A DNA stretch of 64,000 nucleotides from Phytophthora colocasiae. Lineage: Eukaryota; Oomycota; Peronosporomycetes; Peronosporales; Peronosporaceae. This document shows positions 9,831 through 20,289 of this stretch, one piece after another. Position 1 is the first letter of the stretch. Every line of letters begins with the position of its first letter. The DNA lies in contig JAGKQI010000101.1 of the NCBI GenBank assembly GCA_018806915.1, positions 744,001 through 808,000 on the forward strand, read 5' to 3'. Under the pieces are notes generated by a model. That model was not told the origin of the DNA, did no database searches, and saw only the letters and a list, made by a program, of their open reading frames with translations. Both the position numbers and the translations under genes were made by a program.

Positions 9831-10954
9831 ACACTCTGAAGTCCACCCCATTCTGAAACCAAGTGTACCCAACACGACCTCACGCAATCAAGTGAAACGC
9901 AACCTGCTCATCCCTGTAATGACATCATTGAGTGTCGACTTGACAAGATCCGCTGTACCGACTACCATAGTGAGCCCAAGTGAAAGTTCCTGAGTTATAC
10001 TGAGACCAAGTGTACATGAGAATATGGAAGACAGAAGACAGAAGAGAGAGAGAGAGAGATACGAGATAGATAGCCAGAGATCAATTTGCCTTGTTGTAAA
10101 GAGTTCAATTTGACCGGTACCCCCGAGTTCAACTTTGCGTTACAACCCCAAGGTCGATTCGTCGGTTCTTCGGAAGTGTAAGGCCACGACAAAGCTTTGA
10201 GTCGTGTGATCTCTCACTTATCAAGCCCCCTTAGGCGGGGATCAGGTAACGTAGAGACCGGAGAGGACCCGCCTATTCCATATCCTAGTTGGGTCGTTTG
10301 TTTTGTCTCTAGCGGTAGCCCATTTCATATTGCTCGTTTGGACAGGCTCTGGAAACTAGACAGTCATTTTCAGAGTACAAGGTAGACTGTTATATAAATC
10401 CGATTGTATTGGTTTATATTTTCCCTCTATATTAGAGGGTGGTGCGCGAACGTAAAGGGGATACCAGACGGACCAGGTGTCTGGTAACAAGTCCCTAGTT
10501 GACCTGGAGTATTAACCCACCGTTCAAGGGCCCAAAAAGAATATGAACGGCTATATATATTTGTATATTCCTGAGCTCTGCATATTTGTTGTTTATCTCT
10601 GAAAGTCAAGTGACGCGGTCCTGATATTTAGAACCCGATTTCAGACTTTCCCTGGTGCGTCAATCTCTTTGCGACCACCATCCAGAGATTCCGACTCCCG
10701 AACGATTTCCTGAATTCCGACACCAGACACCCAATGAAACCCCCAACTTCTCTTCAGCTGTGACCTTCAGACTCCGGCGAGGGTCATATTCCCAAGACAA
10801 TGAACCCACGAGGATACCGCAAGGTTCCACACGCCCACATTCGTTGTACGACTCTGAAACCAGTAGTCGTATAACTAGGGTTCTTTATACGCCACCTGCT
10901 CCGCACCGACTTCGCGACAAACGCATCGCTGCACCGTATTCGATTCTTCCATGT
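9831..10954. other. Non-coding, LTR-like debris with GA microsatellite
   Basis: A (ga)n microsatellite lies at about 10043-10058. The stretch 10380-10600 has AT-rich TATA-like motifs (ttatataaatcc, ctatatatattt) followed by a pyrimidine-rich region, in the manner of a retroelement LTR, but no matching second LTR is seen. 10655-10957 has an open plus frame with no recognisable content, possibly a gag remnant. Confidence 0.35.
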
Positions 10955-11014
10955 TGATTCGTCTTGCCGCGGTTCATAATGATAACTAGTGGTGTACACA
11001 TTTGAGATCCCTCA

Positions 11015-11233
11015 TCAGGTAATCCAAGGTAAGCATGTCTGGAAATTCAATAAACCTCCGATTGCCAGAAGAGCATGACCCAAAACGAAATCCTCCCTGT
11101 CACGCGTGGCGCCAGCATCATTTGTTGCCATCCAATACTGGGTAAGCTGAATCGTATCTTCTATGTTACATCCATCGAGAACAGTGCCAAGCGCTCGCTC
11201 CTCGTTATTAGAGGTTTCAGAATAGTGGCCCAA
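11015..11233 (-). pseudogene. Crypton recombinase fragment (first Arg-box region)
   Basis: The minus-strand frame EERALGTVLDGCNIEDTIQL...REDFVLGHALLAIGG aligns in pattern with DRGVGSLLDGYCTTEDLVSI...MRHFLCHACLLRGES of the Crypton at 2496-4440. The position of the catalytic Arg reads Ile-Gly-Gly here, so the motif is lost. It may be the missing N-terminal part of the left-arm Crypton relic, displaced by later insertions. Confidence 0.6.
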
Positions 11234-11371
11234 AATCCCATGGGATTTCGGCCCGAAATAGCATGTGATTTCAAACGATGGGTTTCGGGGGTCTCAGAAT
11301 TGAAGGGTATCACACGTGCAAAAGCAATTTTGTCCTCAAAAGGAAAGTTCTGCTGCGTGCGCGCGAGAAGC

Positions 11372-11559
11372 AGATGTCCATGCCGAAGGTCAGCGCGCGC
11401 CAGCATCTGATCGTTGAGATCGTAGACCTCCTAGCAGTTGCAATTCTAGAGGAAGAGCTTGGCGATGAGCTTAGAGATTGTGCTACGCTAGACGTATGTG
11501 AAGAGCTAAAAAAGAGAAGTTATCATCGTTGTATTGCTCACTTGTCGTATTGGATTTAG
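11372..11559 (+). pseudogene. Harbinger-like transposase N-terminal fragment
   Basis: MSMPKVSARQHLIVEIVDLL...ILEEELGDEL resembles the N-terminus of oomycete PIF/Harbinger-type (DDE_4) transposases as I recall them. No catalytic region follows. The palindrome aatcccatgggatt (11236-11249) just upstream could belong to an element end. Low certainty. Confidence 0.35.
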
Positions 11560-12164
11560 TTAATGGCACAGCCGAAAGGTTTGGAGAGCTAGTTCTGTCA
11601 ACGAGCCTCTGCTCATCACAGAGCCCAGATCATCGCGTTCATCTTCGACCAAGCCTTCCGTAGCTTCGATACTTGGACCTCGGGTAGGGCCGGCTCGAGT
11701 CAGTGCGTTGTCCACGGTGGTTCGCTCGCCAACGTCGTTGCAATATTGCGAAGTAGCATTCTCATTATCCAACTGATCACGTTCACCAACGGCAATGCTA
11801 CCGTCGCTGTGTACAGCCAAAACCATCAACAGGGACCCCAAGTTCGGTGTCCTAGCTGGCTCAATGTTTAGCCTTCACCTAACAGTTCTTCTAGATGAGC
11901 AAGCTCGGCACAATGAGCGTCCAGCTTGTCGGCGATATTCATGTTCGCTGCAATCTCGTCTGGCGTGAAACCTATTCCAGTCTGCCTCACATTCATGCCG
12001 TGGGCCTCTCGGTACTTCAACATGTGAGCCCTCCATCGGTCTTGCACCTACTCTGCAATAAGATGTTTGAGACGCTTGTTAGCCGAGTTGACAAATAAAT
12101 GCTTCGTCTTTCCACTGGTATCGTAAAGAGTTTCACAATTGGTCTAGTCCGACTGCCAATCCAC
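11560..12164. other. Spacer sequence without recognisable gene
   Basis: Only short, mutually shadowing ORFs. Nothing recognised. Confidence 0.3.
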
Positions 12165-13080
12165 GATTACTGCACGCAGTTAACCACAATTAAAGGAGCT
12201 TTTAAAGCGTGTGGTATTGATTCTACTGTGTGGACTCACGCTAACCGTGGGTCAGGAGCTAAGCTGGCAGGGCCGTATGGTGCAAATGAGGAACAAATTC
12301 GGTGCTTGGGGCGCTGGAACGCGGCTCGTATGGAAGGTTGCTATTTAACGTCGCTCACAAAAAGGCTATGAGAACCCCTAAGTTGAGAGTTTTGCTGAAA
12401 ACCTACGTCAACGCGGTAAGCCGGAAATTGCTGGGAAAGCATTTCTACAAATGGTTCGACACATGCGTGTTGTATTTCTGCAAGACTCAGTGGTGATGAG
12501 GCGTCAATATCATCACCGCCAACTGTGAAAGCATGATCTTTTCTATACAAGTGAATATCATGAATTCGACCGTGAGTCATGGGCAGTAATGCCTACGCTA
12601 TCTCAGCCCGAGAATCACACACTGGCTTCTGTAGTGCCTGAAATAGTGGAGGTGATAAAAAGCGACTTGGAGAGATTCTAAATGGAAAATTGGACGCTTT
12701 GACTTATGGTATGAATAGTCTGAAAGACCTGACGAAAAAGAAACTCGTGCTCACATAGGAAGATGCTGAATCGGGTCCCAGAGCTGCAACATCGGATACT
12801 GCGTTGCCTCACAACCCGCTCTCGCTCTCGACTACACAGGCTTCTCTCATTAATTACCCTAAGCTTAGTAGAGCTGTTACAACAGTGGAGGAGTATTGGA
12901 AGGAGTACTCTACTGGAATTGCAGGGAATATGCCGATATCGGAAGCGAATAGGAATTTCGGGTCAAAGTGGCGAAAGGATCCAACCGAAGCCCGATTCTA
13001 TCTGCGACGGAAAAAGTATTATGATGCCATCGAAACGATAGCACGGAGGGACAATATATCTAGATTTATCACGCTCACTT
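12165..13080 (+). pseudogene. Crypton 3' half, right-arm copy
   Basis: The reading contains WTHANRGSGAKLAG, EEQIRCLGRWNAARMEGCYLTSLTK (catalytic Tyr), a linker with MRVVFLQDSVVMRR and, at about 12880-13075, a GCR1_C-like DNA-binding domain (VEEYWKEYSTGIAGN, KWRKDPTEARFYLRRKKYYDAI). Frame changes and stops occur between the segments, and the N-terminal half is absent. Its 3' end overlaps tail to tail with gene X on the minus strand. Sequence and spacing agree with the better Crypton at 2496-4440, but it is a different subfamily. Confidence 0.75.
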
Positions 13081-13913
13081 TCACTGACATCTTTCGCTCC
13101 ACCGTCATTGCTGTCTCCACCATCACTGCTTTCTCCACTACCGCCACTCATCACACTGTCATCGCTCTTTTCCTCACGATCGTTTTCTGCAGTACGAGCG
13201 CTATAATCATTGTACCCATCACCTTCTCCGACTAGATCTCCGCTGACATGCGGTAATAGCTGCTCTGCATCCTCAAAACCCCCACCACGCTCTGCGGTCG
13301 TTTCCGTTTCTACACCGTCGGTAGCCATGTCGATTTCCAAAGTCCTATTCAATTTTCGGGCCCCCTTAGCGCTGGAAGCGCCATCTTCCCCCATCCCAAC
13401 CACACATCGACGCCTGCGCCGCCCCGTTCTTTATCGTCCTCTCCTTCACTGGCTTCTGTCAGCCCGATTGCTAGGCTTCCACGCTTCGAATTCATCATGC
13501 CTGCTACAAAGTCGAAAACATCGAATTCGCGTACTGTACCCTCTGTCGCTAGATACGATTAAAAACTCCAATACTTCCCACTCGAACGGCGTGATCTTGT
13601 GCTTGCGGTTTTCTCCTTTCTCCCGCATGCAATCACCTAGATCCTGAATCGTATCTAGCACGCTCCGGTATATCTTCTTCCACCCGAGCAGCGTTGGCTT
13701 CTTAATCGGCTCCTTGTCACTGGCCGCGCGACCTGCAGACCATTCTGGGTGATCCCGCCATACCTTCAGCTTCGTGATGATGTCCCGGACCGATGTCTGT
13801 ACCCCTATTTGTCTCCAAGCCCCCAATTTTGTTCCTGGTAAAAACCAGAGTGAGGGGGCCGCTTGATCTCTAAACTGGCTTCTAGAACAATGACCATTCA
13901 GACTACTCTGCAC
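13075..13913 (-). pseudogene. Unknown transposon-linked gene X, right-arm copy
   Basis: The N-terminal open segment (13446-13913, 155 aa) is uninterrupted where the left arm has a stop: KHKITPFEWEVLEFLIVSSDRGY. It lacks the 15 residues encoded by the 45-bp segment of the left arm. A second, acidic segment (12963-13403; AENDREEKSDDSVMSGG) follows in another frame, so an intron or a frameshift separates them. No ATG is found at the start. The product is not recognised, and it has no similarity I can name to recombinases or proteases. Confidence 0.45.
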
Positions 13914-13914
13914 C

Positions 13915-14035
13915 CAAACTTTACTGACCCGTCAGGCTAATGTAGAACAATCTGACCGGTCGGACGACCTCTGATAGTGGCTACACAATATAAACTGACC
14001 GGTCAGGCTAATGTAGAACAATCTGACCCTGATTA
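13915..14035. repeat. Repeated palindromic motif between gene X and Ulp1-like gene (right arm)
   Basis: Mirror image of 6650-6790: two copies of ggctaatgtagaacaatctgacc flanked by tgaccggtcag-type palindromes, about 75 bp apart. They occupy the divergent promoter region. Confidence 0.6.
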
Positions 14036-14157
14036 GATACGTGTAAACATCTTGTGCAACGTGCATTGGTTTACTGCTCTTGCGGCTTTGCTGAGGACTG
14101 GAGCATTTAGGTAAACGGATTCAAAGACTGGTTCGCACTCTGGCGGATCCGTTCTAA

Positions 14158-14781
14158 GGCCGCAGCGGCCTCTTCACAGCTGGAAGCAGCAGTGACAGTG
14201 ACGTGGAAAGGGTGGACGCTGCCGAAGTCAGGGGTCAGAGTATACTCAAGGGTGGAGTCGCAGTAGCCATCTCTGCAAAACCTGTGCAAAGTGAGAAAAC
14301 GAGACGTATGTTTGAGTGGTCTGCGTATCAGTACATTTTAGTCCCTCTTTGTGGCAGAAACCACTGGAGTTTTCTCCTTGTGGAGCACTTGTCAAGCTGG
14401 CAGCAGGTAAAACTGTACCACGTGGATTCGTTAAAGGGAGCCACAGTTCTGATTACGTGTTCACAGTATTCAAGTGGTTATTTGCTCGCTATGCGGATGA
14501 CAAGACGGGGGATTCCGATACATTATTTGAAGCAACAACTAGCGAGCTCAAGACAAAAACACAGCATTTCGAATTCTCTCGACTGCGGCATATATCTCCT
14601 GTACTATATGGAAAGGATTTCAACTTTGATTGCAAGCAGCCAGCCTACATCGCTTGAAGATAGCCTGGTGACCTGGACCCTCAGCGGATTTAATGCGACG
14701 AAGGCAAAGCAGTATCGTGTTCTGCTACACCAAAGGCTTCACGAAGACATGACACCGCAATATCCTGCATGCATTAAGTAG
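14158..14781 (+). CDS. Ulp1/C48-like cysteine protease domain, right-arm copy
   Basis: The frame is open from just after the TAA at 14155-14157 to the stop at 14781. His (GRNHWSF), Asp (HVDSLKG) and Cys (SLDCGIYLLYYM) of the C48 triad are all present, so the catalytic core could be active. As in the left arm there is no ATG before the domain; the upstream part (GLFTAGSSSDSDVERVDAA) looks like linker, and a 5' exon may be missing or unrecognised. The length fits an isolated catalytic domain of about 190-200 aa. Near-identity of both copies suggests recent duplication or ongoing arm-to-arm conversion. Confidence 0.7.
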   Translation, partial: GRSGLFTAGSSSDSDVERVDAAEVRGQSILKGGVAVAISAKPVQSEKTRRMFEWSAYQYILVPLCGRNHWSFLLVEHLSSWQQVKLYHVDSLKGATVLITCSQYSSGYLLAMRMTRRGIPIHYLKQQLASSRQKHSISNSLDCGIYLLYYMERISTLIASSQPTSLEDSLVTWTLSGFNATKAKQYRVLLHQRLHEDMTPQYPACIK

Positions 14782-15067
14782 TTCGAGTTGATATTAATTC
14801 AATTGAGTTAATTTTCCGTTTGAATTAGACTCTCGTTCAGCTATGTGGGCGACACGTTCGCGAACTCGGACTGGCGCTGTCGTTGCCGACACGCCCATCT
14901 TCGTCAACGTGCTCTCCACACGGGCGTTGGTGATCGGGTTGCCTTCGTACGCGCTCCACCGCCTGGATGTATGATGTATTGCAGATACCGCTGTTGCACG
15001 GGGCATCCATCAGCTTCCCAGACTCCAATTCGAAATCAAGGCGACACGAGGCTCGTCCAAATGTCTT

Positions 15068-15179
15068 TGCTAGCTAGTGCTGCTGATCGATACCAAACGT
15101 GTTGTGTTGTGCTCGCAAGCAAAAAATCAACAAAACCTATTTAAATAAACCTCGTCGAATTGCAAAATCAAGTATATCA
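15068..15179 (-). mobile_element. 3' LTR of Gypsy element
   Basis: The 112-bp LTR reads TGATATACTTG...GCTAGCA on the minus strand and directly follows the decayed integrase end. It is nearly the same as 5461-5571. LTRs this short are unusual for Gypsy elements, so the boundaries may be underestimated. Confidence 0.6.
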
Positions 15180-15214
15180 GTTGCGTCGGCTCGTCTGGAC
15201 TTAGCTGCATTTCA

Positions 15215-15592
15215 CTATTGGACGGTGTCTGGTTGTGACCTGAGATACCCTCTCGGTATAAAGCTTCGTCCCATGCGATGATTGTGTTGGCATCTGGAAT
15301 GTCTATGAAAAAATGTGCGAAATAAGCGTATATCCACTTGATAATCGATGAAAAGCACACGTAATACCTGGATAATATCTCTGTTGGCTCGCTCAATACT
15401 ACCATTTGCCCATGGGCAATAGGCCACTGTGAACTCATGACGTGATTTCAACCGCCTGCATACTTCATCAACGACTAATGTGACCTCTGGTCGCTTATCC
15501 ATGGTGGCGGAATGCCGTAGCCGCTGTGCCATGAGGGGATCGCCTAAGCCGCAACTGACCCGGTAGGGGTGGAGCATGGGGTCAGTTCGCAA
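15215..15592 (-). pseudogene. Gypsy integrase C-terminal part
   Basis: The frame contains EFTVAYCPWANGSIERANRDIIQVLRVL, the conserved segment of retroviral-type integrases around the last catalytic acid (here Glu in SIERANRD). The N-terminal zinc finger and first Asp are not readable in one frame upstream (15600-16380), where HPPNASGDDESGWCVDKKLY-type sequence remains. Confidence 0.7.
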
Positions 15593-16388
15593 AAAATTAG
15601 TAGCTTCATCTTTCAGGACCAGTAAGTATTAATCACCATCAAAACGTTCCCTTAAAAACAGGAAATCCCAGCGAATAGCACCGTTCCTTTCGATTATCCG
15701 TTATGTTTCTCCACGTGGTCTTTGCATCATCTTACCCCCCTTGACGTAATGACACAGTAGACACGTAGATAAAAAGGTTTCCACCCGCGTTCTAAGGCGG
15801 ACCAGGTAAGCAAACCTTCTTATCATCTCAGTTGCAATCATCGTGTCTTTGTACTTCACAATGGGTATATTTATTGCGCTATATATTCATCTTTATCAGA
15901 AATATACAATTTCTTGTCCACGCACCACCCAGATTCATCATCACCAGAAGCGTTGGGCGGGTGGTCTTTGCTGTACTTTGTCTGTGACTCTATTACAGCA
16001 CGCTGACCTGGCCACTCGAAGTTTAGATCGTTCAGGGGGCGGATTGGTAGTGACATTTGTGTTGAAGCTGTAGTTACTTCTTGTGCTGGTGTCAATTTCC
16101 TTCGCTTCCGGCGTGCCCTCTTTTTCTGTCGGCTCCACTTGCTGTCTGTTGCCGGTAAAAACCTTTTCCGTAGTGCTATTGGCCGAAGTTGCGTTGCTGT
16201 CTGGTGGTTTCCAGCCTACCTGGACACCATGTCATACCACACGTTATTTACCCCGTCAACCTGTTCAACCACGTAGCGATATTCTGCTAGCTTCGTTGCA
16301 GTTTACCCCTGATATGATTTTTCACTTCTGCGACAGGAGCGAATATAAAGATGAGATTTCGATGATCACAGTACGGCCGAAAAGCTTG

Positions 16389-17434
16389 TTACCGTAACAG
16401 TAAGTAGCTGAGTCGCTCACACACGTAGCCAATTAGGAAGGCTTCTTTTTCAATAATGGTCCAATTGCACTGGGAACCAGTGAACGTACCCCTCGAGCAA
16501 GTGAGCATTTCATGTTGCTGGTGGTGGACTAGGGCATCGTTCTCCCATTTGAGTACTTGAGTCACGATGAGGCAACAACCGATGTCACTAGCGTCCGACA
16601 TAACGCACTTCGCCGCGTCTACCCGTGGGAACGCAAGCTTTACACTTGTGGCCAACAGGTTTTTCACGTTATCATACGCAGCTAGCTGCTTAGTGTTCAA
16701 AGTAGTGGCGATGCCTGCAGCTACTCTTTTGGTACGCTTGGATGTACTAGTTACCGCGTTATCTTTGCAATGGTATAGTCGCCCTAGCGTAATCGACAAG
16801 GGTTTCGCGCATCCAGTTCGTCGTGCAAAGAAATTGCTGTAATTCTCCAGCCGTCTTCGAGTACGGCATCTTTCAAGGCGCGGATCCTCTCTGGGTTATG
16901 TTTGATACCAGAGCCCAAGAATATTTTCCCACCTCAACGTACTTCGCGTTGGAACAAGTAGGTTTTCTTCACACTTTACTTGAAGCCGAAAAAATCTAAC
17001 ATTTCAAACATTCTCTCCATTTTCACCAAGTAAGTCAACCGCGAAAACGAGTAGACCATCATAGATACTTCTGTATCGTTGATTGAAAGAACAGTGCAGC
17101 GTCTGTACAGCCCTGTGATACCCGCTTTGGTTTATTTGTTCGTGAGTCATGACAACATTTCTTGGCACTCTTCAGCTAACGCGAGCTGCCCATATTGTTT
17201 GATGAACTCAAACAAACCGAAAAATTCCGCGTCCTTAACGGCTTCGAGGCCAATATGCAAGTCAGGCATCAGACCCACGATCGCCTCAACTAGTGCATTG
17301 ACTGGTTTGTAGTAGGATTTTTGTCGATATTCGCCACACCCTTTCCGAACAGGAAGAGCTGAACACGCCCGCCGACTTTCCTGATTCTTGTACACCCAGC
17401 CCAGTTGCACAAGTTCGACATTAAAGTCCTTCAT
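16389..17434 (-). pseudogene. Gypsy reverse transcriptase / RNase H remnants
   Basis: 17147-17434 carries RT palm sequence (DLHIGLEAVKDAEFFGLFEF, YGQLALAEECQEM). Near 17040 the expected F-A-D-D catalytic box reads F-A-V-D in one frame. 16389-16799 is the RNase H part (KCVMSDASDIGCCLIVTQV, CSRGTFTGSQCNWTIIEKEAF). The pieces lie in different frames and several stops intervene. Confidence 0.75.
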
Positions 17435-18068
17435 GATGCGACGAACTTCAGGCGGGTACTTTCGAGCCTTACATCGGTATGGTTTAGCGCCGGGGGAACT
17501 CGTGCAGGAGGTTCTGCACCCAATCTCACCCTCCGCAAGTCGAATCTCAACGCAATACGTATCGGTTCTCTTTTGTGTTCACGCGAAGATCCTTCCGCGA
17601 TCGCCTTCTCAACCAGCTTCAACACGCTGACTTTCACTTCTTCGTCTTGCAGAACTTTATTCTCAACGGTGGGTTTGTCTGCTCTGTCAAATTCATCTTC
17701 CGTCATGTCGGCCGCAAATGGCGCCGCTAGTAAATCAACTTGCGTCTCAACGCCGATTCCCAATATCAGCAGTAAGTCGTTACCTAGTAGGAACTCTCCG
17801 GAGACACCGAAAATAATAAAACACTCAACCGGCTCAGCAATTTGTACTATACCGGCGATAGTCCGCAGCCTCACTTTCCGTTTTACAGTCCAATCCACAA
17901 AATCGATGTTCCATCGGCCATTGTACTCTCAATTGGCTCGTCCAATTTCACACGTAATATATCGGACCGTACACTTACTAATTTCTCGAAAATTCTTTCA
18001 CCCAAACGGCATCGATCCGCTCCACTATCCAAGCAAAGTGGTACTTCCACTCCATCCTCTAGTATCAC
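17431..18068 (-). pseudogene. Gypsy aspartic protease and linker
   Basis: Begins with a retropepsin active site (VPLCLDSGADRCRLG). A frame change near 17890 leads into FGVSGEFLLGNDLLLILGIG, the usual end of the protease fold (I-L-G-x-D motif), then a linker to RT. Confidence 0.75.
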
Positions 18069-19000
18069 GGTTTGACTTTCCTTGGGAAAGTACGCTCGAA
18101 TTTGGTTGAACTTAGCGTTGCCTTCTTTATTGACTTCTTTTTCTCGGTTGAAGCTGTTTTGACGCTATCGAGGAGTGCTTTTCACAATCAGAAGGCTTTG
18201 CATTGGGGCAGTCAGACACGTAATATTCTCCGCCGCAATGGAAACATCCATCGTTTGGAACTCCTTGGGACCATCACGTCCCTGTTGCGTCTCCTTTCGC
18301 GATGTCCGTCCACTATCATTTCTATTCTTGGGTTGCTTCATAACTCTGTTCTCTTGGCGTGAATCTCGCTTTAACAGATTAAATTCGTACAATCCTTCTT
18401 GCGTTTGGACAAACTAGCCTTTTTCAAGGCTTTGACTGTTCTCTAGCCTTCACTTCCACGAGTTTGTATAGTCGCCGAATATCCATCTTGGTCACCGGTA
18501 CGCATCTCATTCTGGACTTTACTCTTTAACCCTAAGGTAGCGAGTGGACTATCAGCTTGCACTTTTCCTTTTGCCACGACCAGACTCAAAACAACGAGAA
18601 AAACCATATTTCATTATCAAAGAGTTACACAAATGAAAGTAGTCGATCACGCGTGAGTCGATATCAATCTTGCTCAGGTCCATGCGAAGCCCGGTACGGA
18701 AGATCTCTTTCACGTCCGGCAGTTCTTGATCCTGGAAGATATCAGTAGCCTAATGAATCTTCGTTAACAGGAACTCGTCCGATAGGCTCTCTTTAGCCAC
18801 TCCCCAACAGACCTCACACAAAGTCTCCGACACACTGGCGTCAAACGAACTCTTTACACTCTTCAAACAGTGTAGATATTTCTTCTTTGCCGTCCTTACA
18901 ACGCTCCTTAGTGTACTTCACGTATTTCTTTCGTAACTAGAGCCACGACCACGCACCATGGACGTTATCATAGGTGCGTTCACGATGGCAAAGATGGGAT

Positions 19001-19580
19001 GGGGTATCCGTGCGATATGTTGACTACTGTCTTCCTCGTACTAGATGCTTAGGCGTCCAATTCGAGGTCTAAAGAAAATCTCAAACCCCATTACACCCTT
19101 GAATACAAGCTATACCTAAATAAAACGCCTACCTTACCAAACATGTGTTGTGATGGGCAGTTACCGTGTCATTACCATTAGTTCACCAATGCACTTGTAG
19201 CTCTACTGTGGTCCACCCACTCACTATGTAGCGGGCTGGCCTCTCCCACTGCATTTCACTTTACAAGTTGATCAACTGTCTACAGAAGCTTTGGAGATGT
19301 TCGCCAAGAAGAAGCGCAATAGTTATTCTATCAGCTTCAAGCGTCGCGTTTTAAGAAGGGATGTAACGCTTTCGGCTTTGCAGATCTTGCCAAAAAAGCA
19401 CTAGATCCGTCGGCATCGATTGTCCGAAATGGGTGGAACAGATCGTTGACATGGAAGTCGCAGTGAAGGATAGACAGACTTCGACATGGAGTGTGCGTCT
19501 CCTGGGTGGAGGCCGCTAAAATCAGTACCAGCAACTCGAGAAGAAGCTAAATGAGTGAAGGGAGACCAGAAATAAAATAA
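19001..19580. other. Transposon debris, possible pogo-type N-terminus
   Basis: At 19297-19420 a plus-strand frame starts MFAKKKRNSYSISFKRRVL, reminiscent of the helix-turn-helix start of pogo-like transposases, and continues in another frame (DLAKKALDPSASIVR). Nothing else is recognisable. Confidence 0.25.
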
Positions 19581-20201
19581 GTACTGCGTGTCACAAGTAG
19601 ACCGCGGCAGATATTAACGAGCGTTTCGTGTGTGTGTGGGCTTGTGGCAAAAGAAGAATTTGATGTGAAAGAACTTCATCCTCCGTTGCGCGAGCTGATT
19701 GAGTCAACTATCGACCTGGCGGAATGGCACCAGAGGTACGCCGCTCTACTGAGTGAGGATGACAACTGTGAGGAGGTTTCAATTGATCCTCCAGCTTGGT
19801 ATTTACCGCATGTGGCAAGTACAAGTCTCTATCACTGCCTCCGTTTCAGTCTTGCTCTCTCCACTGCCGACGATCCAACGCTGTTGACGGAGTTCATGAT
19901 TGGCTTGGAAGGGTTAAATAGGTTATTTGATTCTGACTACATCACGTCTATCAGGGACAGAACTATTGAGTGGGGTGAACTGGGGTTATTCGCAGCATCT
20001 CTTTTTCATAAATGCAGCATTGAAGCGAAAACGCAGAATGACAACTGCAAAGTGATGTCAACGTTCACACACACGCTGTGCCCCATGCAACGAGAAGAAT
20101 CTGGCACGGCTAGGACCACAGTTTGCCTTGCATGTGGCGGGGATGCAGATATAGAGGGCAACGACTACCTGCTTCCTGCTTTGGTACAGTTTCTACTATA
20201 A
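19581..20201 (+). CDS. Hypothetical protein, no ATG at start (fragment)
   Basis: An open frame runs from after a TAA at 19578-19580 to a stop at 20201. The N-terminal part reads KEEFDVKELHPPLRELIEST...WHQRYAALLSEDDN with good coding character, and a C-terminal cysteine pair (VCLACGG) is present. The first ATG is far inside, so either a 5' exon is missing or this is the 3' part of a displaced gene. No family is recognised. It is surrounded by transposon remains. Confidence 0.4.
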   Translation, partial: VLRVTSRPRQILTSVSCVCGLVAKEEFDVKELHPPLRELIESTIDLAEWHQRYAALLSEDDNCEEVSIDPPAWYLPHVASTSLYHCLRFSLALSTADDPTLLTEFMIGLEGLNRLFDSDYITSIRDRTIEWGELGLFAASLFHKCSIEAKTQNDNCKVMSTFTHTLCPMQREESGTARTTVCLACGGDADIEGNDYLLPALVQFLL

Positions 20202-20289
20202 GAAATTGAGTACCTGCTCTTCAGAGTTTTGGAGATTCACTTGAATAAAACGCCTAGGTCTTTTAATCGAAAAGTACGCCTACTTGGCG

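Larger units (their letters stand above)
12165..15052. repeat. Right arm of ~3-kb inverted repeat
   Basis: Reverse-complement copy of 5636-8645. It lacks a 45-bp segment present in the left arm (at about 13465) and about 85 bp near 12365. The outer ~2.65 kb is almost identical to the left arm; the inner ~200 bp (12165-12360) is noticeably more diverged. A Gypsy LTR starts 15 bp beyond the outer end, and a homologous LTR lies outside the left arm too. Confidence 0.9.
15068..19000 (-). mobile_element. Degenerate Gypsy (Ty3-type) retrotransposon
   Basis: The minus-strand order is protease, reverse transcriptase, RNase H, integrase, then LTR, which defines the Gypsy arrangement. Gag lies roughly at 18100-18900 (a Cys-containing segment CLTAPMQSLL near the zinc-knuckle position is degenerate). 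Many stops and frameshifts mean it cannot be autonomous. No 5' LTR was recognised near 19000, so the right limit is approximate. Confidence 0.75.

Noticed and set aside
9496..9846. 116-codon minus-strand ORF with repeated HVRQT
   Set aside because: A product of the 15-bp minisatellite period (multiple of three); no other coding evidence.
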